A stretch of 64,000 nt of DNA from Gleimia sp. 6138-11-ORH1 (GTDB taxonomy: Bacteria; Actinomycetota; Actinomycetes; Actinomycetales; Actinomycetaceae): NCBI RefSeq assembly GCF_024814355.1, contig NZ_JANUXV010000001.1, positions 124,001 through 188,000 on the forward strand. Reading direction: 5' to 3'. The notes beneath the pieces were generated by a model, which was not told the origin of the DNA, did not search any database, and saw only the letters and a program-made list of their open reading frames with translations. Shown here in pieces: positions 19,573-29,885 of the stretch. The position numbers and the translations under genes are program-made. The stretch's first letter is position 1, and every line of letters begins with the position of its first letter.

Positions 19573-20430
19573 ATGGAACTATTCGTGGGGGTATTACTTG
19601 CCCTGGGAGTTTTGTTGGTTTACGCAACGGTGGTTGAGATCCGTTTATTTGAGTACCTGCCTTTTAGAAACTGGGGAAGTAGGCTCAGAAATTATTTGCT
19701 TAAAGCAGGTTTAGATCACCGGCAGCGGATTTTGTTTTTAATCGTAGTAGTTGGTTTGCCCGCCTTTGTTTTACTAATTAGCTATGGCCTGACCCGAGTT
19801 TGGCCCGTAGCTATAGCCATGATGGCCGCAGTGGTTCCCCTACCGTGGGGGTGGTTGCGAATGCGTTTGGAAAAACGCCGGCAACGATTTGCTAATGCCT
19901 GGCCTGATATTACGGATTCACTTTTAACTGCGGTGCGCGCGGGAGTTTCCCTACCTGAAGCAGTGGTGCAGTTGGCAGTGGTTGGTCCGGAAACAACCCG
20001 GCCTTTCTTCCAAAAGTTTGCAACTGATTATCGAACTTCCGGCAGATTCGATGAGGCTCTTTACGAACTGCAGCGGAGTTTATATGATCCCACTGCTGAT
20101 CGGGTGATTGAAGTTATTCGTTTAAGCAGAGAAGTAGGCGGTAATGAAATGGGTAATATCCTGCGCGATCTTTCCATGATGATGCGTGAAAATCTGCGCA
20201 TTAGTGGAGAAATCCAAGCCAGACAATCTTGGATTGTGAATGCTGCGCGTTTAGCTGTGGCTGCGCCGTGGATAGTGCTGCTATTGATTTCTACCCGTAC
20301 TGACGCGGGGCAAGCCTACAGTAGTGCGACTGGGATGATGGTGCTGGCCTGCGGTGGGATTGCCTGCACTTTTGCCTACTGGCTGATGCAGCGGCTGGGG
20401 CGGATTAATCTGGATCACGACAGGAGATAA
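19573..20430 (+). CDS. tadB: TadB-like inner-membrane secretion protein (T2SF)
   Basis: The preferred ATG at 19573 is 5 bp past tadA and gives 285 residues; the frame from 19504 runs back into tadA. Two N-terminal helices precede a T2SF cytoplasmic domain (WPDITDSLLTAVRAGVSLPE and IRLSREVGGNEMG), then two C-terminal helices. It forms the platform of the Tad machine with the next gene product. Confidence 0.88.
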   Translation: MELFVGVLLALGVLLVYATVVEIRLFEYLPFRNWGSRLRNYLLKAGLDHRQRILFLIVVVGLPAFVLLISYGLTRVWPVAIAMMAAVVPLPWGWLRMRLEKRRQRFANAWPDITDSLLTAVRAGVSLPEAVVQLAVVGPETTRPFFQKFATDYRTSGRFDEALYELQRSLYDPTADRVIEVIRLSREVGGNEMGNILRDLSMMMRENLRISGEIQARQSWIVNAARLAVAAPWIVLLLISTRTDAGQAYSSATGMMVLACGGIACTFAYWLMQRLGRINLDHDRR

Positions 20431-20432
20431 AA

Positions 20433-21323
20433 ATGGATTTTTCTGCTCTGCCAGTAATCTCTGGGACGCTTTTAGGGGTGGGGATTTATTTTTGTTACGG
20501 TGCGATTGTGAATCGCCCTAGTCGGTTAGAACAACGCGTCCTTCCCTATGTTCAACCAAAAAATTTGCAATCGCAGTGGCAACCGTTTTCTTCTCAGCAT
20601 ATTTTTAGTTGGATTAGTCCTCTTTGGAATGCGATAGGTTCTACTACGAAATCAGTTGAAAAGCGTTTAGCTATTGTGGGGGCGGGTATGGATATTTTTG
20701 GTTTCCGTCTTTTACAAACGTTAGTTTCCGTATTGGCAACTTTAGGGGTGGGGATTAGTTTAATCGGACTTTCCACGGTGCGAAGTATTACGTTCATTCA
20801 GTGGCTTTTACTCACTTCGTTAAGTTTTATCTTAGCCACCGTCATTTGGGATAAGTTATTGACTTATAAGGTTGAGGTTTTTGCTAAACGGCTTTCCTAT
20901 CAGGTGGCTGACGCTGCTGAGCTACTGGCTTTAGCTATTTCTGCAGGAGAATCAATCCCCGGGGCACTTAATCGGGTTTGTTCCATCAGCGGCCCGCAAA
21001 TGAAAGCTCAGTTAGAGATTGCTTTGGAACAGATTTCACAAGGAGTGCCCGTGTCGAAAGCATTACGTAACTTAAGCGGAATAACCCCCAGCCCGCAGCT
21101 ACAGCGTCTGCTGGAGACGCTTATTTCTGGTAATGAAAGGGGCGCAGCCCTATCGGTGATCTTGAGAGATCAGGCGAAGGATTTACGGGAAGAAGCTATG
21201 CGTTCTTTATTGGAAGCCGGTGGGAGGAATGAAATCGCCATGCTAATTCCAGTGGTGTTTTTAATCCTTCCCGTTACCGTGGTTTTTGCCCTTTATCCAG
21301 GGCTGATTGCTTTACGTTTTTAG
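20433..21323 (+). CDS. tadC: TadC-like inner-membrane secretion protein (T2SF)
   Basis: This 296-residue T2SF protein has an N-terminal helix, a helix pair near residues 90-145, the cytoplasmic domain (AAELLALAISAGESIPGALN, LLETLISGNERG) and a C-terminal helix. It starts 2 bp after tadB and is the second platform subunit. Confidence 0.86.
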   Translation: MDFSALPVISGTLLGVGIYFCYGAIVNRPSRLEQRVLPYVQPKNLQSQWQPFSSQHIFSWISPLWNAIGSTTKSVEKRLAIVGAGMDIFGFRLLQTLVSVLATLGVGISLIGLSTVRSITFIQWLLLTSLSFILATVIWDKLLTYKVEVFAKRLSYQVADAAELLALAISAGESIPGALNRVCSISGPQMKAQLEIALEQISQGVPVSKALRNLSGITPSPQLQRLLETLISGNERGAALSVILRDQAKDLREEAMRSLLEAGGRNEIAMLIPVVFLILPVTVVFALYPGLIALRF

Positions 21324-21366
21324 GTTTGGAAACCCTGTAGTTTGGATTCAATGAAAGGAAAATAAA

Positions 21367-21573
21367 ATGAAAATCCAACACTCACTTCCCGAATTTCATC
21401 TGCCGCGGGAACTAACTCACCCAAGTTCTAAAAATATTGAAGCAGGAGACGTTCCTGGCTGGGTGTTAGTGACTTTGATGACGGCTGGTTTGGTGACTGT
21501 CGTTTGGGCTTTAGCTGACCAGGCGTTACGAAACTGGTTCGCAGAAGCTATTTCATCAGTTGTATCTCCGTAA
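21367..21573 (+). CDS. Small Flp-pilin-like protein
   Basis: This 68-residue protein has a single hydrophobic helix (about 30-50, GWVLVTLMTAGLVTVVWALA) preceded by EAGDVP and followed by a short polar tail. Position between tadC and tadE and the single helix suggest the Flp/pilin subunit. The typical pilin cleavage motif G-x4-EY is not clear, so the pilin role is inference from context. An AAAGGAAA ribosome site precedes it. Confidence 0.65.
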   Translation: MKIQHSLPEFHLPRELTHPSSKNIEAGDVPGWVLVTLMTAGLVTVVWALADQALRNWFAEAISSVVSP

Positions 21574-21602
21574 AAGGGAAGCGGATTCTTACTTCTTTAG
21601 AA

Positions 21603-21989
21603 ATGAGGGAGAGGATGGAGTCTGCGGAAGAATCAGGGTCTGAAGTTGTCTCGCACGCATTAGTTCAGGTGTTGGTACTGATTTTAGTGTCCGCGCTTTT
21701 ACAACTCGGTTTTGTTCTTTATACCCGTAATGTGGCAGTTGATGCGGCGTCTGAGGGGGCTCGCTACTACTCTTTACAAGGGGCTAGTTTAGAGCGTACC
21801 TATGCGCGGATTGAAGCGCTTTTATCCGGTGGTTTAGGAACTGGCGAGCGGCAGATCCTGATTACGGAGCGGAAAGTTGCTGACCGGGTGCAGGTAGTTG
21901 TGCAGGTTTCAACAGATCTGCCGATTTTAGGTCCCTGGGGTGTGCCGCGTGCTTTAACTGTTGAGGCGTCTGTGTGGAGGCTTCCGTGA
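21603..21989 (+). CDS. TadE-family pseudopilin
   Basis: This 128-residue protein has an N-terminal ESGSEVVSHALVQVLVLILV segment, the acidic-Glu plus hydrophobic helix of TadE pseudopilins, then VDAASEGARYYSL. It would be a minor pilin in Flp pilus assembly. It overlaps the following TadE-like gene by 4 bp (GTGA). Confidence 0.8.
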   Translation: MRERMESAEESGSEVVSHALVQVLVLILVSALLQLGFVLYTRNVAVDAASEGARYYSLQGASLERTYARIEALLSGGLGTGERQILITERKVADRVQVVVQVSTDLPILGPWGVPRALTVEASVWRLP

Positions 21990-22459
21990 GGCGCTGGAAA
22001 AACCAGTTTATTCAAAAAGTTTTTGTAAGAGCGGCTGACAGGTCGGAATCTGGTGAAGTTGTGGTCGAGTTTATTATGTTGGCTACGGTTGTTTTAGTGC
22101 CATTAGCCTATTTGATTTTAACTTTGGCTTCCTTGCAGGCAGCTGTTTTCGCTTCTGAAGCCAGTGCACGCGATGCCGCTTATATTTTGAGTCATGATTT
22201 AACTGCCGAAAACTTAGCGATCGAACAGTTAGACGCAAATTTTTCCTCTTATTTGAGAGAAGAACAGGGGACTGGGAAACTTTCGTACCGGTGCGATCCT
22301 ATGCCGTGTGCGGTGGGGAGTTTACTTTTGGTGCGGGTGGAAACAGCGGTGCCTTTACCTCTTATTCCCGGGGATTTTGCTCAGACGTTGGGTGCCGAGC
22401 TGCCGGTTGTCGCCGAATATGCTTTCCCAGTTGAAGGGTTGGTAATCCGCCATGAGTAG
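21986..22459 (+). CDS. TadE/TadF-like minor pilin
   Basis: The GTG at 21986 lies 5 bp after a GGAGG site and overlaps the tadE stop. It is preferred over the GTG at 21974. The 157-residue product has ESGEVVVEFIMLATVVLVPL, a TadE-type start helix, then two Cys (RCDPMPCAVG) that could form a disulfide outside the cell. Confidence 0.78.
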   Translation: MRRWKNQFIQKVFVRAADRSESGEVVVEFIMLATVVLVPLAYLILTLASLQAAVFASEASARDAAYILSHDLTAENLAIEQLDANFSSYLREEQGTGKLSYRCDPMPCAVGSLLLVRVETAVPLPLIPGDFAQTLGAELPVVAEYAFPVEGLVIRHE

Positions 22460-22913
22460 GCATTATTCGCAGCACGAGGACGGGCGGATTAGTGTTTTAG
22501 TTATCGGTTTAACTTTCTTAGTTATGGCGATACTTACTGTAGCTATGGTGATTACCAGTGTTCACACGCAGCGTAGACAGTTGTATGCCTGTGCCGATAC
22601 TGTAGCGTTGAGTGCTGCTCAAGAAGTTAAAGGAACGGATTTTTATACAACCGGCGAATTGCACACGCTAAGTGAAGATGTGAAAAAGGTGGTGCAACAG
22701 CGTTTTGATTTTTTGGTGACTAACGTTTGCGCGGTGGGGGAGAGCCCGCTGGTTACGGCAGTGAGTGTGGATGAGTCTGAGTTGGAAGTGGTGCTTGAGA
22801 CGGTGCCGAGCTTACCAATTGTCTCTAGATACATGAGTTTCCTCACCGAACCGATGAAAATCCGCGTTGCATCTATAGTTTCAGTGACAAAATCCCGTAG
22901 TGTGGAAGAGTGA
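22452..22913 (+). CDS. TadG-like secreted/membrane protein
   Basis: This 153-residue protein begins with a charged [19 protein letters not shown] segment, then [20 protein letters not shown], the pattern of the short actinobacterial TadE/G-like proteins that end tad operons. It overlaps its upstream neighbour by 8 bp and prfB by 4 bp, so pilus and translation genes are transcribed together. Confidence 0.75.
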   Translation: MSRHYSQHEDGRISVLVIGLTFLVMAILTVAMVITSVHTQRRQLYACADTVALSAAQEVKGTDFYTTGELHTLSEDVKKVVQQRFDFLVTNVCAVGESPLVTAVSVDESELEVVLETVPSLPIVSRYMSFLTEPMKIRVASIVSVTKSRSVEE

Positions 22914-24031
22914 GTATTGATTTTTCAGTTGAGATTGAGACCCTTCGAGGTACGTTAGCAAATATTGTAGCCGTTACCCGCCCAGATGAATTGCGGGAAC
23001 GGATTGCAAAGTTGTCTGAAAAAGCTGCTGCTCCCGATCTTTGGGATGATCCAGATGCGGCGCAGGCAGTGACCTCAGAGCTTTCCCATACTCAGGCAGA
23101 GTTGGGGCGTATCGAGAAAATGGCTTCCCGGATTGACGATCTGGAAGTCATGGTGGAAATGGCTGAAGAAGAACAAGACGATAAAGAACTCTTATTAGAA
23201 GAAGCGACTGAGGATTTAACGAGTATCCGCAAAGCGTTGGCAGATCTTGAAATTAAGACTCTTCTTTCCGGTGAGTATGATGAGCGTTCTGCAGTAATCA
23301 CCATTCGTGCTGGTGCAGGCGGGGTTGATGCAGCTGATTTCACGGAAATGCTTTTGCGAATGTATTTACGCTGGGCAGAACGACGTGGCTATCCTACTAA
23401 AGTTATGGACACAGCTTACGCAGAAGAAGCTGGTTTGAAGTCAGCAACTTTTGAAGTGAACGCTCCTTACGCGTATGGCACTTTATCAGTTGAAGCAGGA
23501 ACTCACCGTTTAGTGCGAATTAGTCCATTTGATAATCAAGGACGCAGACATACTTCTTTTGCGGCAGTTGAAGTGATCCCTTTGATTGAAACTACTGACC
23601 ACATTGAAATTCCTGAATCTGAATTGAAGATCGACGTATTCCGGTCTTCTGGGCCAGGGGGGCAGTCAGTGAATACTACTGACTCCGCTGTGCGTATGAC
23701 GCACATTCCCACAGGGATCGTTGTTTCGATGCAGAACGAAAAATCGCAGATTCAAAACCGTGCCGCAGCATTACGAGTTTTGCAATCCCGCTTGTTGCAG
23801 CTGCGTCATGAGGAAGAACAGGCTGCGAAGAAAGCTCTAGCTGGGGACGTTAAAGCCTCTTGGGGTGACCAAATGCGTTCATACGTTTTACAGCCCTATC
23901 AGATGGTGAAAGATCTGCGGACCGGGCAGGAAAACGGTAACACTGGAGCCGTATTTGACGGTGATATTGATGATTTTATTAACGCCGGAATTCGTTGGCG
24001 TAAAGACCAAAGCCAGGACACAGAAAAATAG
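22910..24031 (+). CDS. prfB: Peptide chain release factor 2
   Basis: This 373-residue RF2 reads UGA and UAA stops. The SPF anticodon-like tripeptide (RISPFDNQG) and the catalytic GGQ (SGPGGQSVN) are present. The GTG start overlaps the preceding stop. The frame is continuous through the N-terminus, so there is no programmed +1 frameshift. It is followed by ftsE. Confidence 0.95.
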   Translation: MSIDFSVEIETLRGTLANIVAVTRPDELRERIAKLSEKAAAPDLWDDPDAAQAVTSELSHTQAELGRIEKMASRIDDLEVMVEMAEEEQDDKELLLEEATEDLTSIRKALADLEIKTLLSGEYDERSAVITIRAGAGGVDAADFTEMLLRMYLRWAERRGYPTKVMDTAYAEEAGLKSATFEVNAPYAYGTLSVEAGTHRLVRISPFDNQGRRHTSFAAVEVIPLIETTDHIEIPESELKIDVFRSSGPGGQSVNTTDSAVRMTHIPTGIVVSMQNEKSQIQNRAAALRVLQSRLLQLRHEEEQAAKKALAGDVKASWGDQMRSYVLQPYQMVKDLRTGQENGNTGAVFDGDIDDFINAGIRWRKDQSQDTEK

Positions 24032-24065
24032 CTTTCGGGTAGGCAGAAAAGTTTGAGGAACTAAG

Positions 24066-24755
24066 ATGATTCGATTTGATGAGGTTACTAAGTCATACGA
24101 CAGTGCTTTAGCACCCGCATTAGACCGTGTTTCAGTAGAAATTTTGCCGGGCGAGTTCGTTTTCTTAGTAGGTAAATCAGGCTCTGGTAAATCAACTTTT
24201 TTGCAACTAGCAATTCGTGAGCAAAAGCCGACCTCGGGTGACGTTTGGGTGCTGGGGAAGAATGTTGGTAAGCTTTCTAGCTGGAAGATTCCGCTGTTGC
24301 GGCGACAGATGGGAATGGTTTTCCAAGACTTTAAAGTGTTAGAAAATAAAACCGTTTACGAAAATGTTGCTTTCGCAATGGAAGTATTAGGTTGTAAACG
24401 GCATCAGATTGAAACGCAGGTGCCCGAAACTCTAGAACTGGTGGGCTTATCTGGTAAAGAAGACCGGCGCCGCGGAGAGCTTTCTGGTGGTGAAGAACAG
24501 CGAGTAGCAATTGCCAGGGCAATGGTTAATCGCCCGCAGTTACTTTTAGCTGACGAACCTACGGGTAACTTAGATCCTAAAACTTCTGAAGGGATTATGG
24601 CTCTTTTGAAGCATATCAATAACACTGGCACTACAGTTGTGATGGCCACCCACGATGTGGGGGTAGTAAATGAGTCTCGTAAACGAGTGATTCGTCTGGA
24701 AAATGGGCGGATCGTCAGCGACGAGCGTGACGGTGAATACGGGACGCAGGAGTAA
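24066..24755 (+). CDS. ftsE: Cell-division ABC ATPase FtsE
   Basis: This 229-residue ATPase shows Walker [10 protein letters not shown], signature [14 protein letters not shown], Walker [13 protein letters not shown] and the switch His in MATHD. With FtsX it controls septal peptidoglycan hydrolases at the divisome. The next genes, ftsX and an M23 hydrolase, fit this role. Confidence 0.96.
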   Translation: MIRFDEVTKSYDSALAPALDRVSVEILPGEFVFLVGKSGSGKSTFLQLAIREQKPTSGDVWVLGKNVGKLSSWKIPLLRRQMGMVFQDFKVLENKTVYENVAFAMEVLGCKRHQIETQVPETLELVGLSGKEDRRRGELSGGEEQRVAIARAMVNRPQLLLADEPTGNLDPKTSEGIMALLKHINNTGTTVVMATHDVGVVNESRKRVIRLENGRIVSDERDGEYGTQE

Positions 24756-24759
24756 ACAG

Positions 24760-25674
24760 ATGCGCGGACGTTTTATTCTTTCAGAAGTAGGTAAAGGGCT
24801 TTCTCGTAATATTGCGATGTTTGCTTCTATCGTGCTGGTAACATTCGTTTCCTTATTCTTCACGGGGATTTTTAGCCTGGGGAAAATGCAAGTCGAAGCG
24901 ATGAAGTCCCAGTGGTATGACAAAATCGAAGTTTCTATCTACATGTGTGCCGCAGATGATACTGCTCCGTCATGTGCTGGTACCGAAGCAACTGCGGAAC
25001 AGATTGAAGCGGTTAAACAAAAACTTGAATCTGCTGAGCTGGCGCCGTTTGTTAAAGAATCTTATATGGAATCAAAAGAAGAAGCGTTTGAGAATTTTCA
25101 ACGTCTCTACGCTAATTCGCCCTTAGCGCAGTTTTCTAATCCCGATTGGCTTCAGATTTCTTTCAGAGTGAAACTGGTTGATCCTAATCAATATCGCTTA
25201 TTAGAAGAAGAATTTGCTGGAGCACCCGGGGTAGCTCAAGTGCAGGATCAACGGCAGATTGTTGAGCCCCTTCTGAAAGTGATTGACGGAGCTATGCTAT
25301 TTTCCGGGGTTCTGGCAGTGGTTATGGGGGTAGCCGCACTGCTGCTGATGACTACAACAATTCGTCTTTCTGCTCAAGCGCGTGAACGGGAAACTACTAT
25401 CATGCGTTATGTGGGTGCCTCTAGTATCACTATCTTGTTACCGTTTATGATTGAAGGAGCAATTGCTGCACTTAGCGGAGGGCTACTGGCAGTTGGGGCA
25501 CTTTGGTTGAGTTTACGTTATATTCACGATACTTATGTAACGGATTCCTTTACCTGGTCCTACCTGGTGGGTGCTTCAGAAATGTGGATTGTAGCTCCAA
25601 TCATGTTACTTATCGCTATAACGATTGCTGCGTTAGCTTCTTTGGCTACCTTAGCGAAGTTTACGCGCGCTTAA
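24760..25674 (+). CDS. ftsX: Cell-division protein FtsX
   Basis: The ATG at 24760 follows GCAGGAG and gives 304 residues; the frame back to 24703 overlaps ftsE. There is one N-terminal helix, a large extracellular domain with a Cys pair (CAADDTAPSC), and three C-terminal helices. That is the FtsX topology, and the extracellular domain would contact the M23 hydrolase encoded next. Confidence 0.93.
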   Translation: MRGRFILSEVGKGLSRNIAMFASIVLVTFVSLFFTGIFSLGKMQVEAMKSQWYDKIEVSIYMCAADDTAPSCAGTEATAEQIEAVKQKLESAELAPFVKESYMESKEEAFENFQRLYANSPLAQFSNPDWLQISFRVKLVDPNQYRLLEEEFAGAPGVAQVQDQRQIVEPLLKVIDGAMLFSGVLAVVMGVAALLLMTTTIRLSAQARERETTIMRYVGASSITILLPFMIEGAIAALSGGLLAVGALWLSLRYIHDTYVTDSFTWSYLVGASEMWIVAPIMLLIAITIAALASLATLAKFTRA

Positions 25675-25695
25675 AATTTAAGGAGGGGATAATAT

Positions 25696-27114
25696 ATGCG
25701 TAAGACAACACGAAAAATGAACTGGCTTCGAGCAACTGCTGTAGTGAGTATGGTGGCTGTGCTGTTTTCTTCATATACGCTCCCATCTATGTCCGACGAT
25801 CGTGAAGATCTGGTAAGAAAAGCTCAGGAAGCGCAGAAGAAACGTGACGAGTTAGAAATCCTCATCGCGCCTTTAGATAAGGACCTGCAAGATCGTATTC
25901 GCCGAATTCAAGCGATTCAAGAGCAGCTTCCTGAAGCACAAAGAGTAGCTAATCAGGCTACTGCAACTGCTGAAGCGGCGCAGCGTGAACTACAAATTGT
26001 CACCGACCAACTAAACGTTGCAAATGCAGAGCTTAAAGATCTGGGAGACGCTATTTCAGATCTGGGTGGGCAAAGTAGCCGTAACGACAGAGCCCTAGCG
26101 ATGATGGCAAGAGAAATGTACCGTTCAGGGGACAGTTCGTCACCTCTGCTACTAGCTCTATCAGCTGAATCTACGGCAGATATTTCTCAGCGTGCCACCA
26201 CCGCTCAGTCGATGGCAAGAGTACAATCTCGGGCGTTAGAAAATGCGCGGGGAGAGTTAGCTGTTACTAAAAATAGGGAAGCGCGGCAGAAAGCTCTTCG
26301 AGATAGAATCTCGGGGTTGCAAGCTCGCGCCGAAGCTGCCTCCATTCAAGCAGAAGCCAGTGCGGCAGAAGCAAATGCTAAAGTTGCTGAGTTAAATACC
26401 CTCAAAGCCGAAGAAAGTAGCGCAACTGCTGCACTGCAGGGACGGATCGGCGATTTAGAGAAACAAAAACAAGACCAAGAGAGCTTAAGAGCTACTTTTA
26501 ATAGTGAAATTGCGAAAATCGACGAAGAAAACCGTCGCCGGGCAGCGGAAGAAGCCCGCCGTCAAAGAGAAGCTGCTGCCAGAGCAGAAGCGGAACGAGT
26601 AGCACGCGAACGCAAAGCAGCAGAAGAACGCCAACGCAACCAGCCCGGTCCCGGGCCAGCACCGACCCCAACCCCAGTGCCAACTCCACCCCCAGCACCT
26701 TCTGTTGGAAACGGTGGCTACGGGTATCCACTCCCACAAAGGTATCCAGTTACTTCCGGATTCGGGCCACGCTATATCCCAGGTTTAGCTGCTTCAGCCT
26801 ACTACCATTACGGGATTGACTTGGGAGCACCCTGTGGCACCCCAGCTTTAGCAACTGCTCCTGGAACAGTTACTACAGCAAACTGGCATTACCTGGCCGG
26901 TAACTGGGTGATCATTAACTATGGGATCGTGAATGGAAACTCGATTCAAGTTATTTACATGCACTTCACAAAGCATAATGTACGTGCTGGACAAAGAGTG
27001 AACCGCGGTGACGTAGTTGGTTTCGTAGGCACAACCGGTAACTCCACAGGATGCCACCTACACTATGAGGTACACGTCAACGGACAACCCGTAAACCCAG
27101 TTCCCTACATGTAG
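25696..27114 (+). CDS. Secreted coiled-coil M23 murein hydrolase, FtsEX partner
   Basis: This 472-residue protein has a signal peptide (basic start, hydrophobic about 13-30), a long coiled coil (about 35-310) rich in Ala, Glu and Arg, a Pro-rich linker ([17 protein letters not shown]) and a C-terminal M23 LytM domain. Zinc and catalytic residues are visible: HYGIDLG, then YMHF and CHLHYEV. The layout matches EnvC/PcsB/RipC-type FtsEX-activated hydrolases, and it follows ftsX by 21 bp. An AGGAGGGG ribosome site is strong. Confidence 0.9.
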   Translation: MRKTTRKMNWLRATAVVSMVAVLFSSYTLPSMSDDREDLVRKAQEAQKKRDELEILIAPLDKDLQDRIRRIQAIQEQLPEAQRVANQATATAEAAQRELQIVTDQLNVANAELKDLGDAISDLGGQSSRNDRALAMMAREMYRSGDSSSPLLLALSAESTADISQRATTAQSMARVQSRALENARGELAVTKNREARQKALRDRISGLQARAEAASIQAEASAAEANAKVAELNTLKAEESSATAALQGRIGDLEKQKQDQESLRATFNSEIAKIDEENRRRAAEEARRQREAAARAEAERVARERKAAEERQRNQPGPGPAPTPTPVPTPPPAPSVGNGGYGYPLPQRYPVTSGFGPRYIPGLAASAYYHYGIDLGAPCGTPALATAPGTVTTANWHYLAGNWVIINYGIVNGNSIQVIYMHFTKHNVRAGQRVNRGDVVGFVGTTGNSTGCHLHYEVHVNGQPVNPVPYM

Positions 27115-27131
27115 TAAGGGAAGGAACTAAA

Positions 27132-27656
27132 ATGGTTAATCCGGAAAAACCAAAAAAACTAACTGCTGCGCAAAAAGCTAAAGCAGCGGCTGACGCTAAG
27201 AAAATAATTGCCCGCAATAAGCGCGCAACCCACGATTATTTCATTGAGGAACGCTACGAAGCAGGACTGGTGCTAACAGGTACGGAAGTTAAAGCGCTAC
27301 GTGCTGGCCGAGCCTCATTAATGGAAGCATGGGTTGAAATTGAAAATGGAGAAGCCTGGCTTCGACAGGCAAATATTCCAGAATATGCGCAGGGAACTTG
27401 GACTAATCACGCGCCGACTCGTAAACGTAAACTGCTACTGCATAAGTCAGAAATAGCTAAGCTATGGCACCGAGTCCAAGCTAAAGGATACACAATTGTT
27501 CCTTTAGAACTTTATTTCTTTGAAGGTAAAGCCAAAGTACTACTTGGCCTGGCCCGTGGTAAACAAGAATACGATAAAAGACACGCCTTGAAAGAAAGAC
27601 AAGATAATCTAGAAGCTCGGCGTGAAATGCATAGGTTCGCAAAAGGGCGTCGATAA
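27132..27656 (+). CDS. smpB: SsrA-binding protein SmpB
   Basis: This 174-residue trans-translation protein has the OB-fold core ([21 protein letters not shown] and [13 protein letters not shown]) and a basic C-terminal tail ([19 protein letters not shown]). It works with the tmRNA whose gene lies 3.4 kb downstream. A hairpin terminator at 27663-27700 ends the tad-prfB-fts-smpB stretch. Confidence 0.96.
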   Translation: MVNPEKPKKLTAAQKAKAAADAKKIIARNKRATHDYFIEERYEAGLVLTGTEVKALRAGRASLMEAWVEIENGEAWLRQANIPEYAQGTWTNHAPTRKRKLLLHKSEIAKLWHRVQAKGYTIVPLELYFFEGKAKVLLGLARGKQEYDKRHALKERQDNLEARREMHRFAKGRR

Positions 27657-27662
27657 GCAAAA

Positions 27663-27700
27663 TGTTTAGAGGGGGTAGGGAATCCTACCCCCTCTAAACA
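27663..27700 (+). terminator. Strong hairpin after smpB
   Basis: A perfect 17-bp stem, tgtttagagggggtagg and its complement, has a 4-nt loop. It lies between smpB and the convergent sensor kinase gene. No T-run follows on the plus strand, so termination strength is uncertain. Confidence 0.7.
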
Positions 27701-27764
27701 TGAGGATCAGCAAAAGCCAGGTTTAACTGCCAATTAGAGAAATTAAATTACTCACCAGGTGGTT

Positions 27765-29090
27765 TTAGAATCGGCGCCGTCGGCGGCTGACAGCCACAAC
27801 CGCCCCTTGGGGAACCACTGAATCAAGCTGCATACCTGCAGGCATCGCAGCTAAACTAATCGTAAACTCAGCAGGTTTTCTTCCGGTAAGTTCAAGGCGA
27901 GCCCCAATTGCAGTAGCTAAATCTTTCGCTAAAGCAAGTCCAAAACCGGAAGATCCCTGTCCAGAAACACCTTTTTCAAAAATACGATTTACTAAATCAG
28001 AGGGGATTCCGGCGCCCTCGTCAATCACTACGATAGTAACTGACCGAGAGGAAGCACCTTTACGACAACTCACCGTTGTAGTACCCGCCCCGTGCTGAAG
28101 CGAGTTCTCAATCAAAGTTGCCAATATCTGCGTTAAAATCGAACGATCCGCAAGCACCGGCTGAGCAGCCTCATCAACAAAACGCAACGTGCGGTTACGC
28201 TTAGCGAAACTCTCTTCCCACTCCTCACGCTGCTGATTGAAAACTTCCAAAATATGGAAGGCTTCTGGATTAACACCTTGCCCGCTGGAAGTATTCAAAA
28301 GATCTTGAATCACCTGCGTGAGTCTCTCAACCTGCTCTAAACAGATACGCGCCTCATCTTGCACCGTTGGATCAGTAGCAACCAGCTCGATCTCTTCAAG
28401 CCGCATAGAAAGCGCAGTTAGCGGGGTACGCAGCTGATGGGAAGCATTCGCAGCGAACTGGCGTTCAGCCACTAACCTCCCAGCCATCCGCTCACCGGCA
28501 CGCACCAATTCTTCCTGGACCAAATCAATCTCTTCAATTCCACAAGCCTGAACTGACGCACGAACCTGTCCCGCACCGATTTGTTCAGCTTGGGCAGCCA
28601 AATAAATTAGCGGGGCAGAAAGTTTCCGCGAACCACGTAAAGCAAGCCAAACACCAACCAGTAAGGAAAGCAGAATTGCAAAAGACAAGAAAAGAACATA
28701 AGTAGCAACGCGGATAACGCTTTTCCAACCGGAAGCCTTAGCAACCACCACAGTACCTGAAGCACCAACATTAACTGAGCGGAGGCTGATACCCTGAACG
28801 TCCTCGCCAACAGAAATTACTTGATTACCGGGGACACGTACCTGAAGGTGTTCAACCGCGAAATTTAGATGATCATTTTTTGCCCATGAACGCACGTAAC
28901 TGGCAGTGACCGGTTCATTGGCAACTAGCCGGCGGTCAATCGTGTTACTTATAGTAGCCGTGTAATTATCTAATGCTAACTGTTCAGAACGCCATACAAG
29001 TATCCCCCCGAGAATAGTCGAGGGGATACCCAGAAAGAGAACGCTGATAGTTACCGCAGTAATGATCAGTTTAATGAGTCTTTGGCGCAA
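27765..29090 (-). CDS. Two-component sensor histidine kinase
   Basis: This 441-residue membrane kinase has two transmembrane helices (about 8-30 and 128-150) around an extracellular sensor. A HAMP-like linker, the H box NASHQLRTPLTAL, the N box LIENSLQHG and G boxes DEGAGIP and SGFGLALAK follow. The start is a TTG 3 bp after the response regulator stop, consistent with coupling. The signal is unknown. Confidence 0.9.
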   Translation of the reverse strand: MRQRLIKLIITAVTISVLFLGIPSTILGGILVWRSEQLALDNYTATISNTIDRRLVANEPVTASYVRSWAKNDHLNFAVEHLQVRVPGNQVISVGEDVQGISLRSVNVGASGTVVVAKASGWKSVIRVATYVLFLSFAILLSLLVGVWLALRGSRKLSAPLIYLAAQAEQIGAGQVRASVQACGIEEIDLVQEELVRAGERMAGRLVAERQFAANASHQLRTPLTALSMRLEEIELVATDPTVQDEARICLEQVERLTQVIQDLLNTSSGQGVNPEAFHILEVFNQQREEWEESFAKRNRTLRFVDEAAQPVLADRSILTQILATLIENSLQHGAGTTTVSCRKGASSRSVTIVVIDEGAGIPSDLVNRIFEKGVSGQGSSGFGLALAKDLATAIGARLELTGRKPAEFTISLAAMPAGMQLDSVVPQGAVVAVSRRRRRF

Positions 29091-29093
29091 GAA

Positions 29094-29774
29094 TTAGTGC
29101 CGTTCTTTTTCAAAACGGAAACCCATTCCACGTACTGTTGTAATGTAGTGGGGGTCAGCAGCGTCGTCACCCAGCTTCCGGCGTAACCAAGAAACGTGCA
29201 TATCCAGGGTTTTAGTGGAACCGGTTGGGTCAGAACCCCAAACTTCTCTCATTAACAGGTCACGCTCAACTACATTTCCAGCTTCGCGAATGAGGACTCG
29301 TAAAAGATCGAATTCTTTGGCAGTTAGTTGCAGCTCACGATCTTTCACAAAAGCACGGTGCGCTGAAATAGAAACGCGCACGTCCTGGGCTATTAAATCT
29401 TCTTCAGTTTCTTCATTGCCAATGCGACGAAGTAAAGCACGGACGCGGGCAAGTAGCTCAGCTAAACGGAATGGCTTAGTTACGTAGTCATCTGCACCCG
29501 TATCTAGGCCAACAACCATATCAATCTCATCCGCGCGAGCAGTGAGAATCAGGATAGGGATGGTTCGACCAAGTTTTCGCACGTGGCGGGCAACATCCAA
29601 GCCGTCCATGTCTGGAAGCCCTAAATCTAGGATTAGTAGGTCAGCGGCTTCGATTTCGTTCAAGGCGCTCCTGCCAGTGCCATGTGAGCGCACATCATAT
29701 CCTTCGCGGGTAAGGGCACGAGCCAAAGGCTCAGCAATCGCTGGATCGTCTTCAACTAAAATTACTGTTGTCAT
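29094..29774 (-). CDS. OmpR-family response regulator
   Basis: This 226-residue regulator has a receiver domain with acidic EDD pair, phospho-Asp in LLILDLGLPDMDG, LTARAD and the conserved Lys in DDYVTKPF. A winged-helix DNA-binding domain follows (LTAKEFDLLRVL, HVSWLRRKLG, TVRGMGFRF). It is promoter-proximal to its kinase in a two-gene operon. Confidence 0.94.
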   Translation of the reverse strand: MTTVILVEDDPAIAEPLARALTREGYDVRSHGTGRSALNEIEAADLLILDLGLPDMDGLDVARHVRKLGRTIPILILTARADEIDMVVGLDTGADDYVTKPFRLAELLARVRALLRRIGNEETEEDLIAQDVRVSISAHRAFVKDRELQLTAKEFDLLRVLIREAGNVVERDLLMREVWGSDPTGSTKTLDMHVSWLRRKLGDDAADPHYITTVRGMGFRFEKERH

Positions 29775-29885
29775 AGTTTCAGAATACTAGAAAAACCGAA
29801 ACTTTACCTCTTATTTACTTTGTAAAATTTATATTTTAAGTTTGAAAAGAAAAAATTTCAAGAATATTTACGGAAATAATCAAAA

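Noticed and set aside
22910-24031. Programmed frameshift in prfB
   Set aside because: The frame is continuous from GTG to stop with the full N-terminal domain.
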